64,000 bases of DNA from Streptomyces roseicoloratus (GCF_004117935.1 NZ_SDOY01000172.1:78561-142560), one strand, 5' to 3'. Shown: positions 35,428-44,924, counted from the stretch's first letter. Notes: generated by a model not told the origin, from the letters alone. Translations and numbers: made by a program.

Positions 35428-36465
35428 ATGACCACCACACTCCTTCGGGAGTCGGAGGAACGCACCCACCCGGAGGGCGGCCCCCCGCTGCCCGAGCCGC
35501 GCGGCGAGCTGTCCGAGGCGCTCGTCGCCCGGCTGCGCGGCGGATCCGGTGCGCTGCCCGGCCGCCGCGCCACCGAGGCCGCCGAGCCGTACGGCGAGGA
35601 CCTGCAACTGGCCCTGCACCTCGCCTACGAGCTCCACTACCAGGGCTTCGCGGGCGTCCCCGACGAGGCCGAGTGGGACCCGGCCGTGCTGGAGCTGCGC
35701 ACCCGTCTGGAGCACCGCTTCGAGGACGCCCTGCGCGCCGACTGCGGCCGGCCTGCCGCCCTCGACGAGGTCTTCGCGGTGCTCCTGACCGAACCGCAGG
35801 ACGGCGACGGCGTCTCCCACTACCTGATCCGTCACGGCACCCGGGAGCACGTGCGGGAGCACGCCGTCCTGCGCTCCGTGCACCAGCTCCGCGAGGCCGA
35901 CCCGCACCTGTGGGTGGTGCCGCGCCTGCGGGGCCGCGCGAAGGCCGGGATGATCACCATCCAGTACGACGAGTACGGCTGCGGCCGGGCCGAGCACATG
36001 CACGCCCGCCTCTACGCCGACCTCCTGAGCGCCCTCGGCCTCGACCCCTCGTACGGCCACTACCTGCCGCTCGTGGGGGCGCCCGCGCTCGCCAACGCCA
36101 ACCTGATGTCGCTGCTCGGCCTCCACCGGGCCCGCCGGGGAGCCCTCGTGGGCCACTTCGCCGCCCTGGAGATCGGCTCCTCGCCCGCCGCGTCCCGGAT
36201 CGCCGCCGCGATGCGCAGGATCGGCACCGACGAGGCGGCCGTCCGCTTCTACGACGAACACGTGGAGGCCGACGCCGTCCACGAACAGCTCGTACGGCGC
36301 GAGGTCGTCGGCGGACTCCTCGCCGAGGAACCGGACCTGGCCCGGAACGTGGCCTTCGGCGCGGAGGCGACCGTCTTCCTCGAGGACGCGTTCGCCGCCT
36401 CCGTCACCCAGGCGTGGGAGAAGGACACCACCGCCCTGCGCGCGCCGCTCGACGACCGCCCGTGA
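35428..36465 (+). CDS. Iron-containing haem-oxygenase-like (HDO-type) redox enzyme
   Basis: 345 residues, helical throughout. The central part carries candidate di-iron ligands spaced through helices: ELHYQGF, IQYDEYG with AEHMHARLY, and FYDEHVEADAVHE. This is the pattern of the haem-oxygenase-like di-iron oxidase/oxygenase superfamily, which activates O2. The substrate is unknown. GAGGAG lies about 9 nt before the ATG, 42 nt after the CDGSH gene. The CDGSH protein could supply electrons or iron. Confidence 0.82.
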   Translation: MTTTLLRESEERTHPEGGPPLPEPRGELSEALVARLRGGSGALPGRRATEAAEPYGEDLQLALHLAYELHYQGFAGVPDEAEWDPAVLELRTRLEHRFEDALRADCGRPAALDEVFAVLLTEPQDGDGVSHYLIRHGTREHVREHAVLRSVHQLREADPHLWVVPRLRGRAKAGMITIQYDEYGCGRAEHMHARLYADLLSALGLDPSYGHYLPLVGAPALANANLMSLLGLHRARRGALVGHFAALEIGSSPAASRIAAAMRRIGTDEAAVRFYDEHVEADAVHEQLVRREVVGGLLAEEPDLARNVAFGAEATVFLEDAFAASVTQAWEKDTTALRAPLDDRP

Positions 36466-36474
36466 GGAGGAGGC

Positions 36475-37383
36475 ATGAGCCTCGTGGAACCGACGCGCCG
36501 CCCGCCGACCGGACCGGCCCCCGGACCCGCGGGCAAGCCCGGACCCGGAGCGAGCCCCGGCCCCCCTGCGGAGCCCGCCGCCACGCCCGCCTCCGCACCC
36601 GCCGCTTACCCCGTCACCGGACCGGCCACCACGGGACCGGAGCCGGGGCCGGAACATCACGGCCAAGCAGCGCCCCCGCCCCCCGCCCGGCACCCGGCGC
36701 CCGAGGACGGTCCCGGCGCACCCGTGACCCGCTCCGAGCCCCCGCAACCGCTGCCCGCCGACCACACCCAGGCCATCCTGGAGGCGACCAAGGAGGTCGG
36801 CGCCGTCCTGAAGACCTCCGGCTGTCCCTTCGCCCTCGTCGGGAGCGTCGCGGTGTACGCGCACGGCATCCCGGTCAGGCTCCAGCACGACACCGACTTC
36901 GCGCTGCGCGCCGAGGACGCCGACACGGTCACCCGGCTGCTGCGCCGGCGCGGCATCCGGATCGTGGAGCCGCCCGAGGACTGGCTGGTGAAGGCCCGCA
37001 GCGGCGGGGAGGAGATCGACCTCATCTTCGCCCTCGCCGGACGGCCCGTCACCAGGGAACTCCTCGACCGGGCCTGGACGCTGCCCGTGGACTCGGTGCA
37101 CATGCCGGTGATCGACCCGACGGACCTCCTGGTGGGCCGGCTCGCGGCGCTGTCCGAGCACCACTGCGACTTCGGCCCGCTGCTGCCCGTGGCCCGCGGA
37201 CTGCGCGAACGCGTCGACTGGGACCGGGTCCGCGCGGAAACCCGCGACAGACCCATGGCGGTGGCCTTCCTGTACCTGCTGGAACTCCTGGACGTCCTCC
37301 CCGGGACGCCGCCGGCCGGCGACGGGGACACGGGTGACGGAGCGGGCGACGGTCCGGGCGACGGAGGCGACGACGATGACTGA
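36475..37383 (+). CDS. Nucleotidyltransferase with long Pro-rich N-terminus
   Basis: 302 residues. About 95 residues of Pro/Gly/Ala-rich, probably disordered sequence precede a polymerase-beta-like nucleotidyltransferase domain. It has VGSVAVYAHG with Gly-Ser123-124, the metal-binding pair Asp139/Asp141 in HDTDF, and the third carboxylate Asp182 in EEIDLIF. The C-terminus is an acidic Gly-Asp tail. The family includes MNT/AbiEii-like toxins and antitoxins and tRNA-modifying enzymes; no toxin partner is adjacent. It starts 9 nt after the iron enzyme and overlaps the BON gene by 8 nt. Confidence 0.82.
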   Translation: MSLVEPTRRPPTGPAPGPAGKPGPGASPGPPAEPAATPASAPAAYPVTGPATTGPEPGPEHHGQAAPPPPARHPAPEDGPGAPVTRSEPPQPLPADHTQAILEATKEVGAVLKTSGCPFALVGSVAVYAHGIPVRLQHDTDFALRAEDADTVTRLLRRRGIRIVEPPEDWLVKARSGGEEIDLIFALAGRPVTRELLDRAWTLPVDSVHMPVIDPTDLLVGRLAALSEHHCDFGPLLPVARGLRERVDWDRVRAETRDRPMAVAFLYLLELLDVLPGTPPAGDGDTGDGAGDGPGDGGDDDD

Positions 37384-37642
37384 GCCGCACACCGGTGCCC
37401 ACGAGGACGAGTACCGCATCGCCCGACTGCGCGAGCGGTTGGCCGGGGACGACGTGGCCGAGCTGGGGATCCAGGTCGAACAGCGGGGCGGCGCCGTGCT
37501 GTTGACCGGCACGGTGCCCACGGTCGGCCACCGCGACGAGATCCTGCTACTGGCGCGCGGCGAACTGGGCGGGCTGACGGTGCGCGTGGACCTCGAAGTG
37601 GCCTGCGCGGACGCCCCGGACCGGTGGGAGGAACTGTCATGA
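37376..37642 (+). CDS. BON-domain protein
   Basis: 88 residues with one BON fold: an early helix YRIARLRERLAGDD, then GIQVEQRGGAVLLTGTVP, HRDEILLLA and LTVRVDLEV. BON domains usually bind membranes or phospholipids, but there is no signal peptide here, so it would act in the cytoplasm. Overlaps of 8 nt with the gene before and 4 nt with the gene after show tight translational coupling within the operon. Confidence 0.82.
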   Translation: MTEPHTGAHEDEYRIARLRERLAGDDVAELGIQVEQRGGAVLLTGTVPTVGHRDEILLLARGELGGLTVRVDLEVACADAPDRWEELS

Positions 37643-38442
37643 GCGTCGCCACCGGCCCCTCCGCGACCGGCTCCTCGGCGACCGCGGCCGAGGACGCCGT
37701 CCGTGTCGCGGCCGTCGGCGACATCCACCTCGGGGAGGACTGTACGGGCCTGCTGCGCACGGCCTTCGACGGCCTGACCGACTGCGCCGACCTGCTGCTG
37801 CTCGCCGGCGACCTGACCCGGCACGGCACCGCGGCGGAGGCCGAGGTGGTGGCCGGGGAGGTCCGCGGGATCGGCATACCGGTCGTCGCCGTCCTCGGCA
37901 ACCACGACTACCACTCCGGCGAGGAGGCCGGGATCACCCGGGTGCTGCGCGACGCGGGCGTCGCCGTCCTGGAAGGAGAGTCCGTCGTGCTGAGCGTCGC
38001 CGGCCACAAGGTGGGCGTCGCCGGCACCAAGGGCTTCTGCGGCGGCTTCGTCGGCCGCAGCGCGGGCGAGTTCGGGGAGCCCGAGATGAAGGCCTTCGTC
38101 CGCACCACACGGCTCAGCGCCGCACGCCTGACCGCCGCGCTCGGCGACCTGGCCGTCGGCGGCTGCGCGCTGCGCATCGCCCTCACCCACTTCTCGCCCG
38201 TACCCGACACCCTGGCGGGCGAGCCGCTGGAGATCTATCCCTTCCTCGGCAGCTATCTGCTCGCCGAGGCCATCGACTCGGCGGGCGCCGACCTGTCCGT
38301 CCACGGCCACGCCCATCTCGGCACCGAGCACGGCATGACGGCCGGCGGCGTACGGGTCCGCAACGTCGCCCAGCCCGTCATCGGCAAGGCCTACGCGCTC
38401 TACCACCTGCACCCCGACGGCCACGGCGGGCCGGCGCGCTGA
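37639..38442 (+). CDS. Calcineurin-like metallophosphoesterase
   Basis: 267 residues with all metal motifs in order: GDIHLGE, LLAGDLTRHG, GNHDYHSG, a late LTHFSP and GHAHLG. It uses two metal ions to cleave phosphoester or phosphodiester bonds. It is the last of five coupled genes and the pairing with a nucleotidyltransferase is notable, since one could remove what the other adds. No signal peptide. The substrate is unknown. Confidence 0.9.
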   Translation: MSVATGPSATGSSATAAEDAVRVAAVGDIHLGEDCTGLLRTAFDGLTDCADLLLLAGDLTRHGTAAEAEVVAGEVRGIGIPVVAVLGNHDYHSGEEAGITRVLRDAGVAVLEGESVVLSVAGHKVGVAGTKGFCGGFVGRSAGEFGEPEMKAFVRTTRLSAARLTAALGDLAVGGCALRIALTHFSPVPDTLAGEPLEIYPFLGSYLLAEAIDSAGADLSVHGHAHLGTEHGMTAGGVRVRNVAQPVIGKAYALYHLHPDGHGGPAR

Positions 38443-38703
38443 GCCTCGCGGCGAGGGCCTTCACGCCCTGTGCGGGTGCGATCACCAGGGGCGTCTGCCT
38501 AGCCTTGTTCCTGCGTGCCCGGCGAGGAGCCCGGCGCCGACGGAGCCCGGTCCGCTCCACCGCCGTCGGCGGGGGGCGGCGACGCCGCGGACACGCCCCA
38601 CGAAAGGATGCATGCAGCACGCTTCTCGCCATACCCGTCGAGCCGCCTGCCCACGGCCCGTGCCGTACGACAGGAGCCCGCCGGGCGTCGGAAGGAGACC
38701 GCC

Positions 38704-38985
38704 ATGCTGATCAGCCACGCCTTCGAGGACGGCGTCCTGCACGTCTCGCTCCTGCGCGACCTCGACGTCGCCAGCAGAGGAGCCGCGGTGCTGGAGACCG
38801 AGGCCCTGCTGCTCGCGCACCGCCCGCGGCTGGTCCGCGTGCAACTGCCCACCGACGATCCGTCCCCGGCCTCCCTGAGCGCCCTGTCCCGCGCCCGCAG
38901 ACTCTGCGAGAGCCTGGGCATCCCGCTCAGCGTCGTCGGCCCCGTCCGGCCCGTCCGCACACCGCCGCATCCCACGGCGGCCTGA
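38704..38985 (+). CDS. STAS-like small protein (anti-sigma antagonist fold)
   Basis: 93 residues with alternating strands and helices like STAS: DGVLHVSLLRDLDVASRG, then LVRVQLPTDDPSPASLSAL, then CESLGIPLSVVG. The Ser in the position phosphorylated in SpoIIAA-type antagonists may be Ser875-equivalent in SPASLSAL, though this is uncertain. It would act in partner switching with an anti-sigma factor, which is not encoded here. GGAAGGAG lies 6 nt before the ATG. It is separated from the phosphoesterase gene by 261 bp with no other feature seen. Confidence 0.7.
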   Translation: MLISHAFEDGVLHVSLLRDLDVASRGAAVLETEALLLAHRPRLVRVQLPTDDPSPASLSALSRARRLCESLGIPLSVVGPVRPVRTPPHPTAA

Positions 38986-39003
38986 CGGGCGCCCCTCGTG
39001 CGG

Positions 39004-39708
39004 TCAGCCCGCGCCGAAGAGGGAGCGCAGGGCGACGGCCCTGCTGTCCCTCACGTGCAGCAGCGTGCTCGCCGCCGCGGCCTCCTCGTCACCGGCGGCG
39101 ATGTGCCGGTACATCTCCGCGTGCTGCGCCCGCATGTGCTCCGGCTCCGCGCGCAGCCCGAACAGCAGCCGCAGCTGCCAGCTCAGCTGCTCCATCATGC
39201 GGGCGAGCAGGGGATTGCCGGCCATCGCCACCACACCGTCGTGGAACGCCGTGTGCGCGGCCACCTCGCGCGTCCCCTCGCCCGCCGCGGCCGCCGTCTC
39301 CGCCTGCCGCAGCGCGGCCTCCAGGACCGCCCGTCCCGCGGCGTCGCCCGCCGCGGCCGCCCGCGCCGCGAGCCGGGAGGCCTGGGCCGCCAGTGGCTCC
39401 CACACCTCGTACAGATGCTCCACGTCGGCGCGTTCGAGGCGCCGGACGCGGACGCCGCTGTGCGGCAGCAGTTCCAGCAGCCCCTCGGCGACCAGTGCCC
39501 GCAGCGCCTCGCGCACCGGCACGCGGGACATGCTCAGCTCCTCGGCGACCTCCCGCTCCACCAGGCGCGCGCCCTGCGGGTACCGGCGGTCCACGATCCG
39601 CTGGAGCACCGCCTCACGCGCCCGCGCGCTCATCGAGGCCGCACCGCTGCCCGTACCGCCACCCGTGCCGGCGGAGGAGCCCGTCCCGCCGCCGTTTCCG
39701 TCCGCCAC
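39004..39708 (-). CDS. GntR-family (FCD/FadR-like) transcriptional regulator
   Basis: 234 residues. The N-terminal winged helix contains VEREVAEELSMSRVPVREAL, the GntR signature. The C-terminal FCD domain has the metal/ligand His pattern HTAFHDGVVAMAGN and HAEMYRHIAAGD. GTG at 39708 is preferred for an AGAGG site 9 nt upstream; a later ATG at 39633 directly before the DNA-binding domain is possible. Such regulators usually sense a carboxylic acid and repress a catabolic gene, but no obvious target is adjacent. Confidence 0.85.
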   Translation of the reverse strand: MADGNGGGTGSSAGTGGGTGSGAASMSARAREAVLQRIVDRRYPQGARLVEREVAEELSMSRVPVREALRALVAEGLLELLPHSGVRVRRLERADVEHLYEVWEPLAAQASRLAARAAAAGDAAGRAVLEAALRQAETAAAAGEGTREVAAHTAFHDGVVAMAGNPLLARMMEQLSWQLRLLFGLRAEPEHMRAQHAEMYRHIAAGDEEAAAASTLLHVRDSRAVALRSLFGAG

Positions 39709-39860
39709 CCGGTCCGACCTCTTCACGTCCGCCACCGTCTTTCGCCGTCCGCCGCCGTCCGCCTGCCGTCCGGGCCGGCGCGCCGGGAAGCCGAGGATAC
39801 GTCGCACGGACGCGGGAGCCCGGCAGGGGACGTCACCAGCCGAACGTCACCAACCGAACG

Positions 39861-40112
39861 TCACCAGCCGAAGCGGGGGTTCACGATCGCGGTGAACTCG
39901 TCGAGGGTGAGGACCCGGTCGCCGTTCGCGTCGGCCTCGTCGAACAGCGCCGAGGCGGCGTCCGCGTCGCCGACGCCCCACGCCGGGATCACCCCCTGGG
40001 CGACCAGCGTGGGCCCCTTGGCCAGCAGCGCCTCGATGACCTCCACGCGCGTCAGGGTGCCGTCGTGGTCGAGGTCGAGCGCGTCGAAGAGAATCCGGGC
40101 CCTGTCGCTCAT
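39861..40112 (-). CDS. EF-hand calcium-binding protein
   Basis: 83 residues with two canonical 12-residue EF-hand loops at residues 13-24 (DLDHDGTLTRVE) and 61-72 (DANGDRVLTLDE). All calcium-coordinating positions, including both final Glu, are kept. It resembles the calerythrin/CabD-type small EF-hand proteins of actinomycetes, which buffer or sense calcium in the cytoplasm. Confidence 0.9.
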   Translation of the reverse strand: MSDRARILFDALDLDHDGTLTRVEVIEALLAKGPTLVAQGVIPAWGVGDADAASALFDEADANGDRVLTLDEFTAIVNPRFGW

Positions 40113-40287
40113 CGCGTGTCCTGTTCGCTCGTCCGAGGGTGCCGTACGCGGTCCGCCAATGTGCGGTGTCACGCCGTACGCGTGCCGCGCGCGTCCGTGC
40201 GCGTCCGTGCGCGTGCCGTCGTGCGGAAGGACGCCGTCAGCGCCCGCCGAGTTGCCTCGGCGGCCGGATCCGCGCCCGGACGCGCGC

Positions 40288-40326
40288 GGGGCGGGCACCG
40301 GCCCCTCGGGAACCGGCGCCCGCCCC
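40288..40326 (-). terminator. Hairpin terminator for the large secreted hydrolase gene
   Basis: 14-nt arms (GGGGCGGGC-CCGG and complement, one mismatch) with an 11-nt loop, 57 nt after the minus-strand stop. A second small hairpin (40331-40356) lies between. Confidence 0.6.
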
Positions 40327-40382
40327 TCCGCCGGACCGCGGGTCACCCCGGTCCGGCATCACCGTGTCACGGACGTCCCGCG

Positions 40383-43220
40383 CTACGAGGCGTCCCGCAC
40401 CGTGCCCGTGAACTCCGGACCCGGCACGCGCTCCCAGTCGGCGTCGTACCAGAACGGCCGCGCACGCAGTGACTCCGCGGGCTCGGCGGTCCCGTCCTCG
40501 ACGGTGGGCACGCGCAGCTCCGCGGTCGTCTCGCCGGCCGGTACGGCGAAGCTCGCGTAGGCGTCCTCGTACTCCGGACGCGACAACGGCCTGGCCGGCT
40601 CGGGGACGTCGCCGTAGGTGTCGCGCACCCACTCCGGGTCGAGGTCGGCGGTCGACAGCTCCGCGCCGCCGCTCACCGGCAGGAACGACACGCCGCCCAT
40701 GATGTCCGCGTCGGCGGCCTCCGACAGCGTCACCCGCCATGTGAGCGCCGCGCCCTCGGCCACGTCGTCCGCGACGGGCGTCAGCGTCACCTTCGGCAAC
40801 GGGTCGTCGTTCCGCGCCGTCACGCCGCCGACGTGCGAGCCGACCACGGCGCCGCGCACCGCCTTCACCAGCGCGTCGTGGGACACGTCCCACCCGAAGC
40901 GGGTGTCGCCCCGCACCGTCACCGGGATGTCGACGCTCCGCTGCCCCGGACGCACCGTCACGAGACGCGCGTCGACACCCTCGCCGCCCGGCCTGGGCGT
41001 GAACACCCGGACCTGACCGCTGCCCTGACCGGAGACCCGCACCGGAACGCGATAGGTCCGCTCCCCGGAGTCGCCCTCCTGGACCGTCAGCCGGCCGAGG
41101 TCGACGCGCGGCAGCGCCACCGGTCGCACGGCCGGCGTGCCGGGGCGCCAGCCCCAGGCGTCCACCAGCCAGGCACGCCCGGAGGCGCTGCGCGGGGTCA
41201 GTTCCAGCACCGAGACCCGCCTCAGGTCGAGCCCGGCCCGCTTCGCGGCGGACAGTGGTACGCGCAGCTCACGCCCCCAGTAAGAGGCGGTACGGTCACT
41301 GCCCGGCAGCCCGTCGGCGCGCACCCGGCCGAGCTTCGCGCGCCGGCCCGAGCCGTCGGCCACGGTGACGTCGAGCTCGGTGCCCGTGGTGTTCGGCGGC
41401 ACGATGACCCGCAGCGCCAGGGCCTCGGCGCCCGCGAGCGACACCGGCCGCGCCGTCCGCACGGCGGTCGCGACGCCTGCCTTCCGCCACGTCAACGCGA
41501 CGGCGTCCCGGCCCGGTTCGGGCCGGATCTCCCAGGACGCGAAGTGCGGGGAGCCGCCGCCCTCCTCCGGCGACAGGCAGGAGCGCGCGGCGTCGGTGTC
41601 GACCTGCGCGCACAACCGGCCGCCACCGGACACCGTCACCGACGGGCCGGGCAGGAAGGCGGGCGTGCGGCCGGCACCGACGGCGTGGGTGAGCACCCGT
41701 GCCGGACCGGCCGACGGCGCCCGGCGGCCCGAACCGTCGAGCAGTGGCCGCACCCGGTCGTCACCGCCGACGAACAACCGGGCCGCCGCCGCGATGTAGG
41801 CGGCGCCGGCGGTCTGCTGCTGCGGAGCGGTCAGCCGGGTCCGCGAGCCCGGGTCGCAGACCGCGTCCGGGGTCTCCGCGTCGGACCAGAAGTCGTCCTC
41901 GGCGGGTGCCTTCGCCTGGCCCGGCGTCCATTCGCTGTTGAAGAAGTTGTGGTTCGCGCCGACCATGTACACCGCGCTGTGCAGCGCCGAACCGGCGCCG
42001 ACACCCCGCGTTCCGTCCAGGTAGATCTCGCCCTGGAGGTCGGACACGTCGCCGTCGCAGCCCGGCAGGATCGTCATGGACGGCACGTCCGGAACCGGGT
42101 TCTGGCCGAAGATCGTGGGCCCGATCAGGACGTTGCCGCGGATCTTCCACCGGACGGGGCCGTGGTGGCCGTCCTGGTCGGCGGGCGGCGCGGACAGGCT
42201 GTCGAGTGCGGCCCGGTTGACGCCCTCGCCACCCCGCGAATGACCCACCAGCAGCACCCGCGACAGATCGGCCGCGGCCGACTTGCGCACGATGGCGGGC
42301 GCGTCCTTGCCTCCGTTCGCCGCCCACTGCGCCCACCGGGCCAGATGCAGCCGCACGAGGGAGGAACGGGCCTGCGCGCCGCCGTCCTCGGCCCGGAAGT
42401 CCTGCCCGTTGATGCCGTTGGCCGAAACGGACAGCGTCACGTACCCCTGCGAGGCGAGGAGCCGCTGCGCCTGCTCGTACCCCTGATGACTCGGTATCGG
42501 CCGCGTCCCCGACGGGCACGGCCAGTCTCCGGTCACCTCGCCGGTGCCGGGCTTGAAGCAGGTGCCGTGACGGCCGTGCAGGAACAGCGCCACCGGCCGC
42601 CTGCCGGGTGCGGAGGACGGGTCCGGCGCCACGACCGCGGCGCGCATCTCGACCGGCTCGGGAAACCCGGGCAGCCGCACCGACGTCAGCGCGTACTCGC
42701 CCTTGACGATGCGGAACCCGCCCGGCACACCCGGGTCCACCGGGTTCGCCGGCAGAGGCTCCTCCGGCCGCGCGGCGGGAGCGGTCGGGCGCACCCGCGC
42801 CGAGAGCGCGGGTGCGTCGGCGTCGAGGCGCCGCCCGCCGGCCGTCACCCGCAGTTCCTCCCCGCCGGCGATCCTCCGCTCCGCCTGCCCGCCCAGGCGC
42901 GCGTCGCCCAGCGGCAACCGGAAGGAACGGCCGTCCCCCTGCGCCACCGGATACCCGAGCAGCCGCCCGCCGAGCCGGAACTCGACCCGGGCGTCTCCCA
43001 TGGGCACGGCCTCGTCGGCCGTCCACACCAACTGGCGCTCCGCGCCGGCCCCGGCGATCCGCCATCCTTCGGGCAGCCGCGGACTCCCGTCCCGCCCTTC
43101 GGGGGACGCCGTCGCCGGTCCTTCCCGCGCGGGCTGCGCCGCGTGCGCGAGTCCCGGTGACGCGGCGGCCAGGGCCATGAGCGTCACGGCGGTGGTCACG
43201 CCGCGTGTGACACGTATCAA
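40383..43220 (-). CDS. Large secreted alpha/beta hydrolase with Calx-beta repeats
   Basis: 945 residues from a TTG at 43220, chosen because GAGGAAG lies 4-5 nt upstream and the product then begins with a normal signal peptide (IRVTRGVTTAVTLMALAA). A GTG 39 nt upstream is possible but gives an acidic head before it. The hydrolase part has FLHGRHGTCF and the nucleophile elbow GHSRGGEG. About residues 500-690 are beta-rich. The C-terminal 250 residues contain two Calx-beta-like units (VQEGDSGERTYRVPV and DVAEGAALTWRVTL) that would bind calcium. Substrate unknown. Confidence 0.82.
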   Translation of the reverse strand: MIRVTRGVTTAVTLMALAAASPGLAHAAQPAREGPATASPEGRDGSPRLPEGWRIAGAGAERQLVWTADEAVPMGDARVEFRLGGRLLGYPVAQGDGRSFRLPLGDARLGGQAERRIAGGEELRVTAGGRRLDADAPALSARVRPTAPAARPEEPLPANPVDPGVPGGFRIVKGEYALTSVRLPGFPEPVEMRAAVVAPDPSSAPGRRPVALFLHGRHGTCFKPGTGEVTGDWPCPSGTRPIPSHQGYEQAQRLLASQGYVTLSVSANGINGQDFRAEDGGAQARSSLVRLHLARWAQWAANGGKDAPAIVRKSAAADLSRVLLVGHSRGGEGVNRAALDSLSAPPADQDGHHGPVRWKIRGNVLIGPTIFGQNPVPDVPSMTILPGCDGDVSDLQGEIYLDGTRGVGAGSALHSAVYMVGANHNFFNSEWTPGQAKAPAEDDFWSDAETPDAVCDPGSRTRLTAPQQQTAGAAYIAAAARLFVGGDDRVRPLLDGSGRRAPSAGPARVLTHAVGAGRTPAFLPGPSVTVSGGGRLCAQVDTDAARSCLSPEEGGGSPHFASWEIRPEPGRDAVALTWRKAGVATAVRTARPVSLAGAEALALRVIVPPNTTGTELDVTVADGSGRRAKLGRVRADGLPGSDRTASYWGRELRVPLSAAKRAGLDLRRVSVLELTPRSASGRAWLVDAWGWRPGTPAVRPVALPRVDLGRLTVQEGDSGERTYRVPVRVSGQGSGQVRVFTPRPGGEGVDARLVTVRPGQRSVDIPVTVRGDTRFGWDVSHDALVKAVRGAVVGSHVGGVTARNDDPLPKVTLTPVADDVAEGAALTWRVTLSEAADADIMGGVSFLPVSGGAELSTADLDPEWVRDTYGDVPEPARPLSRPEYEDAYASFAVPAGETTAELRVPTVEDGTAEPAESLRARPFWYDADWERVPGPEFTGTVRDAS

Positions 43221-43491
43221 AGCGTCTTCCTCACGATCGGTCTGGTCACGATCGGGCACGCGGGAATCCGTCGCTCGATCCCCCGGACAGGCCCCCGGCG
43301 CCCCTCTCGCCCTCGGAGGACGGGAGGGGCGGAGGACGGGTTGCCTGCGGAGACGTCAAGATCAGGCCAGAAAAGGAGGGTTGGGGAGGGAGGTATCCGC
43401 GATGCGGCATGATGCCGGCAGGGTGACGGAGGATGAGGCCCGGGAGGCCGCGACCGAGGGCCCGGCCCGCACCAGGCGAGGAGACGTGATC

Positions 43492-44403
43492 ATGACCCGT
43501 CCGGACGGACCGCCGCCGGCAGCCGAACCGATACCGCTCGACCTCCCCGTGGACGGGACGACGCTCCGCGCGCTGCGTTTCGGCACGGGCCCGCGGACCG
43601 CCGTCGCCGCCCACGGCATATCGGCCTCGGCGATGTCCTTCTCCGCCGTCGCCCGGCACCTGCCGGCCGACTGGTCGCTGTACGCGGTCGACCTGCGCGG
43701 CCGCGGCGGCAGCTCGGCGGCCTCAGGCCCGTACGGCATCGACCGGCACGCCGCCGATCTCGTGACGGCCGCCCGGACCTGGGGCGGCGGCGGGCCCGTG
43801 GTCCTGACCGGCCACTCCATGGGCGCGTACGCGGCGCTGCGTGCCGCCGCCCGGGAGCCCGCCCTCTTCGACCGCCTCCTTCTCGTCGACGGCGGCCTGC
43901 CGATCCCGCTGCCCGCCGGCGCCGACCCCGACGCGGTCCTCGCGGCCGGCCTGGGCCCGGCACTCGCACGGCTCTCGACGACGTACGGGAGCGACGAGGC
44001 CTACGTCGACTTCTTCCGCGCCCACCCGGCGCTGGGACCGCACTGGAACGAGCACATCGAGGCGTACGTCCGCTACGACCTCACCGGCCCGGAGGGTGCT
44101 CGCCGCTCCCGGGCCCAGGAGACGGCGGTGCGGCAGGACGGGCGCGAACTCCTCACCTCCGCCGCGTCGTTCGGCGAGGACCTGGCCGGTCTCGACGTGC
44201 CGGCCCTGTTGCTGCACGCGCCGCTGGGGCTGCTCGGCGAGGCCCCGGGCATGCTGCCGCCCGCGCTCGTCGACCACTGGGCCGGAGCGGCACCGCACCT
44301 GTCCGCCGAGTTCGTGCCGGACTGCAACCACTACACGGTCCTCCTGGGCGAGCCGGCCCGCACGGTCGCGGAGCGGCTGGTGGCGCCGCCCGGCCGCACC
44401 TGA
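43492..44403 (+). CDS. Cytoplasmic alpha/beta hydrolase
   Basis: 303 residues with VAAHGISASAMSF (oxyanion), VDLRGRGGSS, the nucleophile elbow GHSMGAYAAL and a late His in PDCNHYTVLL. This places it with general esterases/haloperoxidase-like hydrolases. No signal peptide. ATG at 43492 is preferred, with GGCGAGGAG about 8 nt upstream; a GTG lies 6 nt earlier. Its biological substrate cannot be inferred from the neighbours. Confidence 0.88.
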   Translation: MTRPDGPPPAAEPIPLDLPVDGTTLRALRFGTGPRTAVAAHGISASAMSFSAVARHLPADWSLYAVDLRGRGGSSAASGPYGIDRHAADLVTAARTWGGGGPVVLTGHSMGAYAALRAAAREPALFDRLLLVDGGLPIPLPAGADPDAVLAAGLGPALARLSTTYGSDEAYVDFFRAHPALGPHWNEHIEAYVRYDLTGPEGARRSRAQETAVRQDGRELLTSAASFGEDLAGLDVPALLLHAPLGLLGEAPGMLPPALVDHWAGAAPHLSAEFVPDCNHYTVLLGEPARTVAERLVAPPGRT

Positions 44404-44744
44404 CCTGCCCGGTCACGACCCGGACAGAGGCGCATCGCGGGCGGGGCTACGTAGGGCGAGGCGGGGCAAAACGGATGATATCCGGTTATTGCCTTGCAAT
44501 GCCGGAATGTAGATCTGGTGCGGTAAGCGGATATTTCGCTCCCGTTTACGCGGCCCGGTCGGCGTGCGTGATCTGAATCACCCCCGACCGGGCCGTCCGC
44601 CCCTGTCGCGGTGTCAGATGCGGGATGCCGGATAAGGGTTGGAGTGGTGGTCGCGGCTGAGTGGAATGATCCTTTTCGAATTCCCGGTAGATCAATTCGG
44701 TGTGAGGAATTCACTCCTTGTTTTCCGGATTTGTTTTCGCATAG
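44404..44744 (+). promoter_or_regulatory. AT-richer promoter region of the riboswitch-controlled gene
   Basis: 340 bp without a gene and with much lower GC than the rest of the window, especially 44470-44550 and 44640-44740. It must contain the promoter(s) for the LysM/SLT gene. Several AT-rich hexamers occur, but I cannot choose one start site. Confidence 0.5.
44551..44595 (+). terminator. Hairpin between the alpha/beta hydrolase and the riboswitch
   Basis: A perfect 12-bp stem (CGGCCCGGTCGG and complement) with an inner GTGAT/ATCAC dyad in the loop. Probably the terminator of the hydrolase gene. Confidence 0.55.
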
Positions 44745-44912
44745 CGTCACCCCGCAACCGGACGGAAACGCCGAATCCTGCCGCCGTCCGGGTGACCGCA
44801 CTCACCACACGTCCGGCAGGAGCGGGGGACCCAGGTCCCAGGGGTGAAGCCGCGCGTGCCGCGGCCGGGCATCTCCTGCCCGAACCCGACAGCTCACCTC
44901 GCAGGCGGAGGA
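44745..44912 (+). promoter_or_regulatory. c-di-AMP riboswitch (ydaO/yuaA type)
   Basis: The leader contains the conserved blocks of this RNA in order: CGCAACCGGACGGAAACGCCG with AATCCTGCCGCC near the start, then GGCAGGAGCGGGGGACCCA, then CCAGGGGTGAAGCCGC, and ATCTCCTGCCCGAACCCGACAG before the closing arm. In actinomycetes this class switches off genes for cell-wall-cleaving enzymes when cyclic di-AMP is high. The downstream gene is exactly such an enzyme. Confidence 0.88.
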
Positions 44913-44924
44913 GAGGAAACCGCC

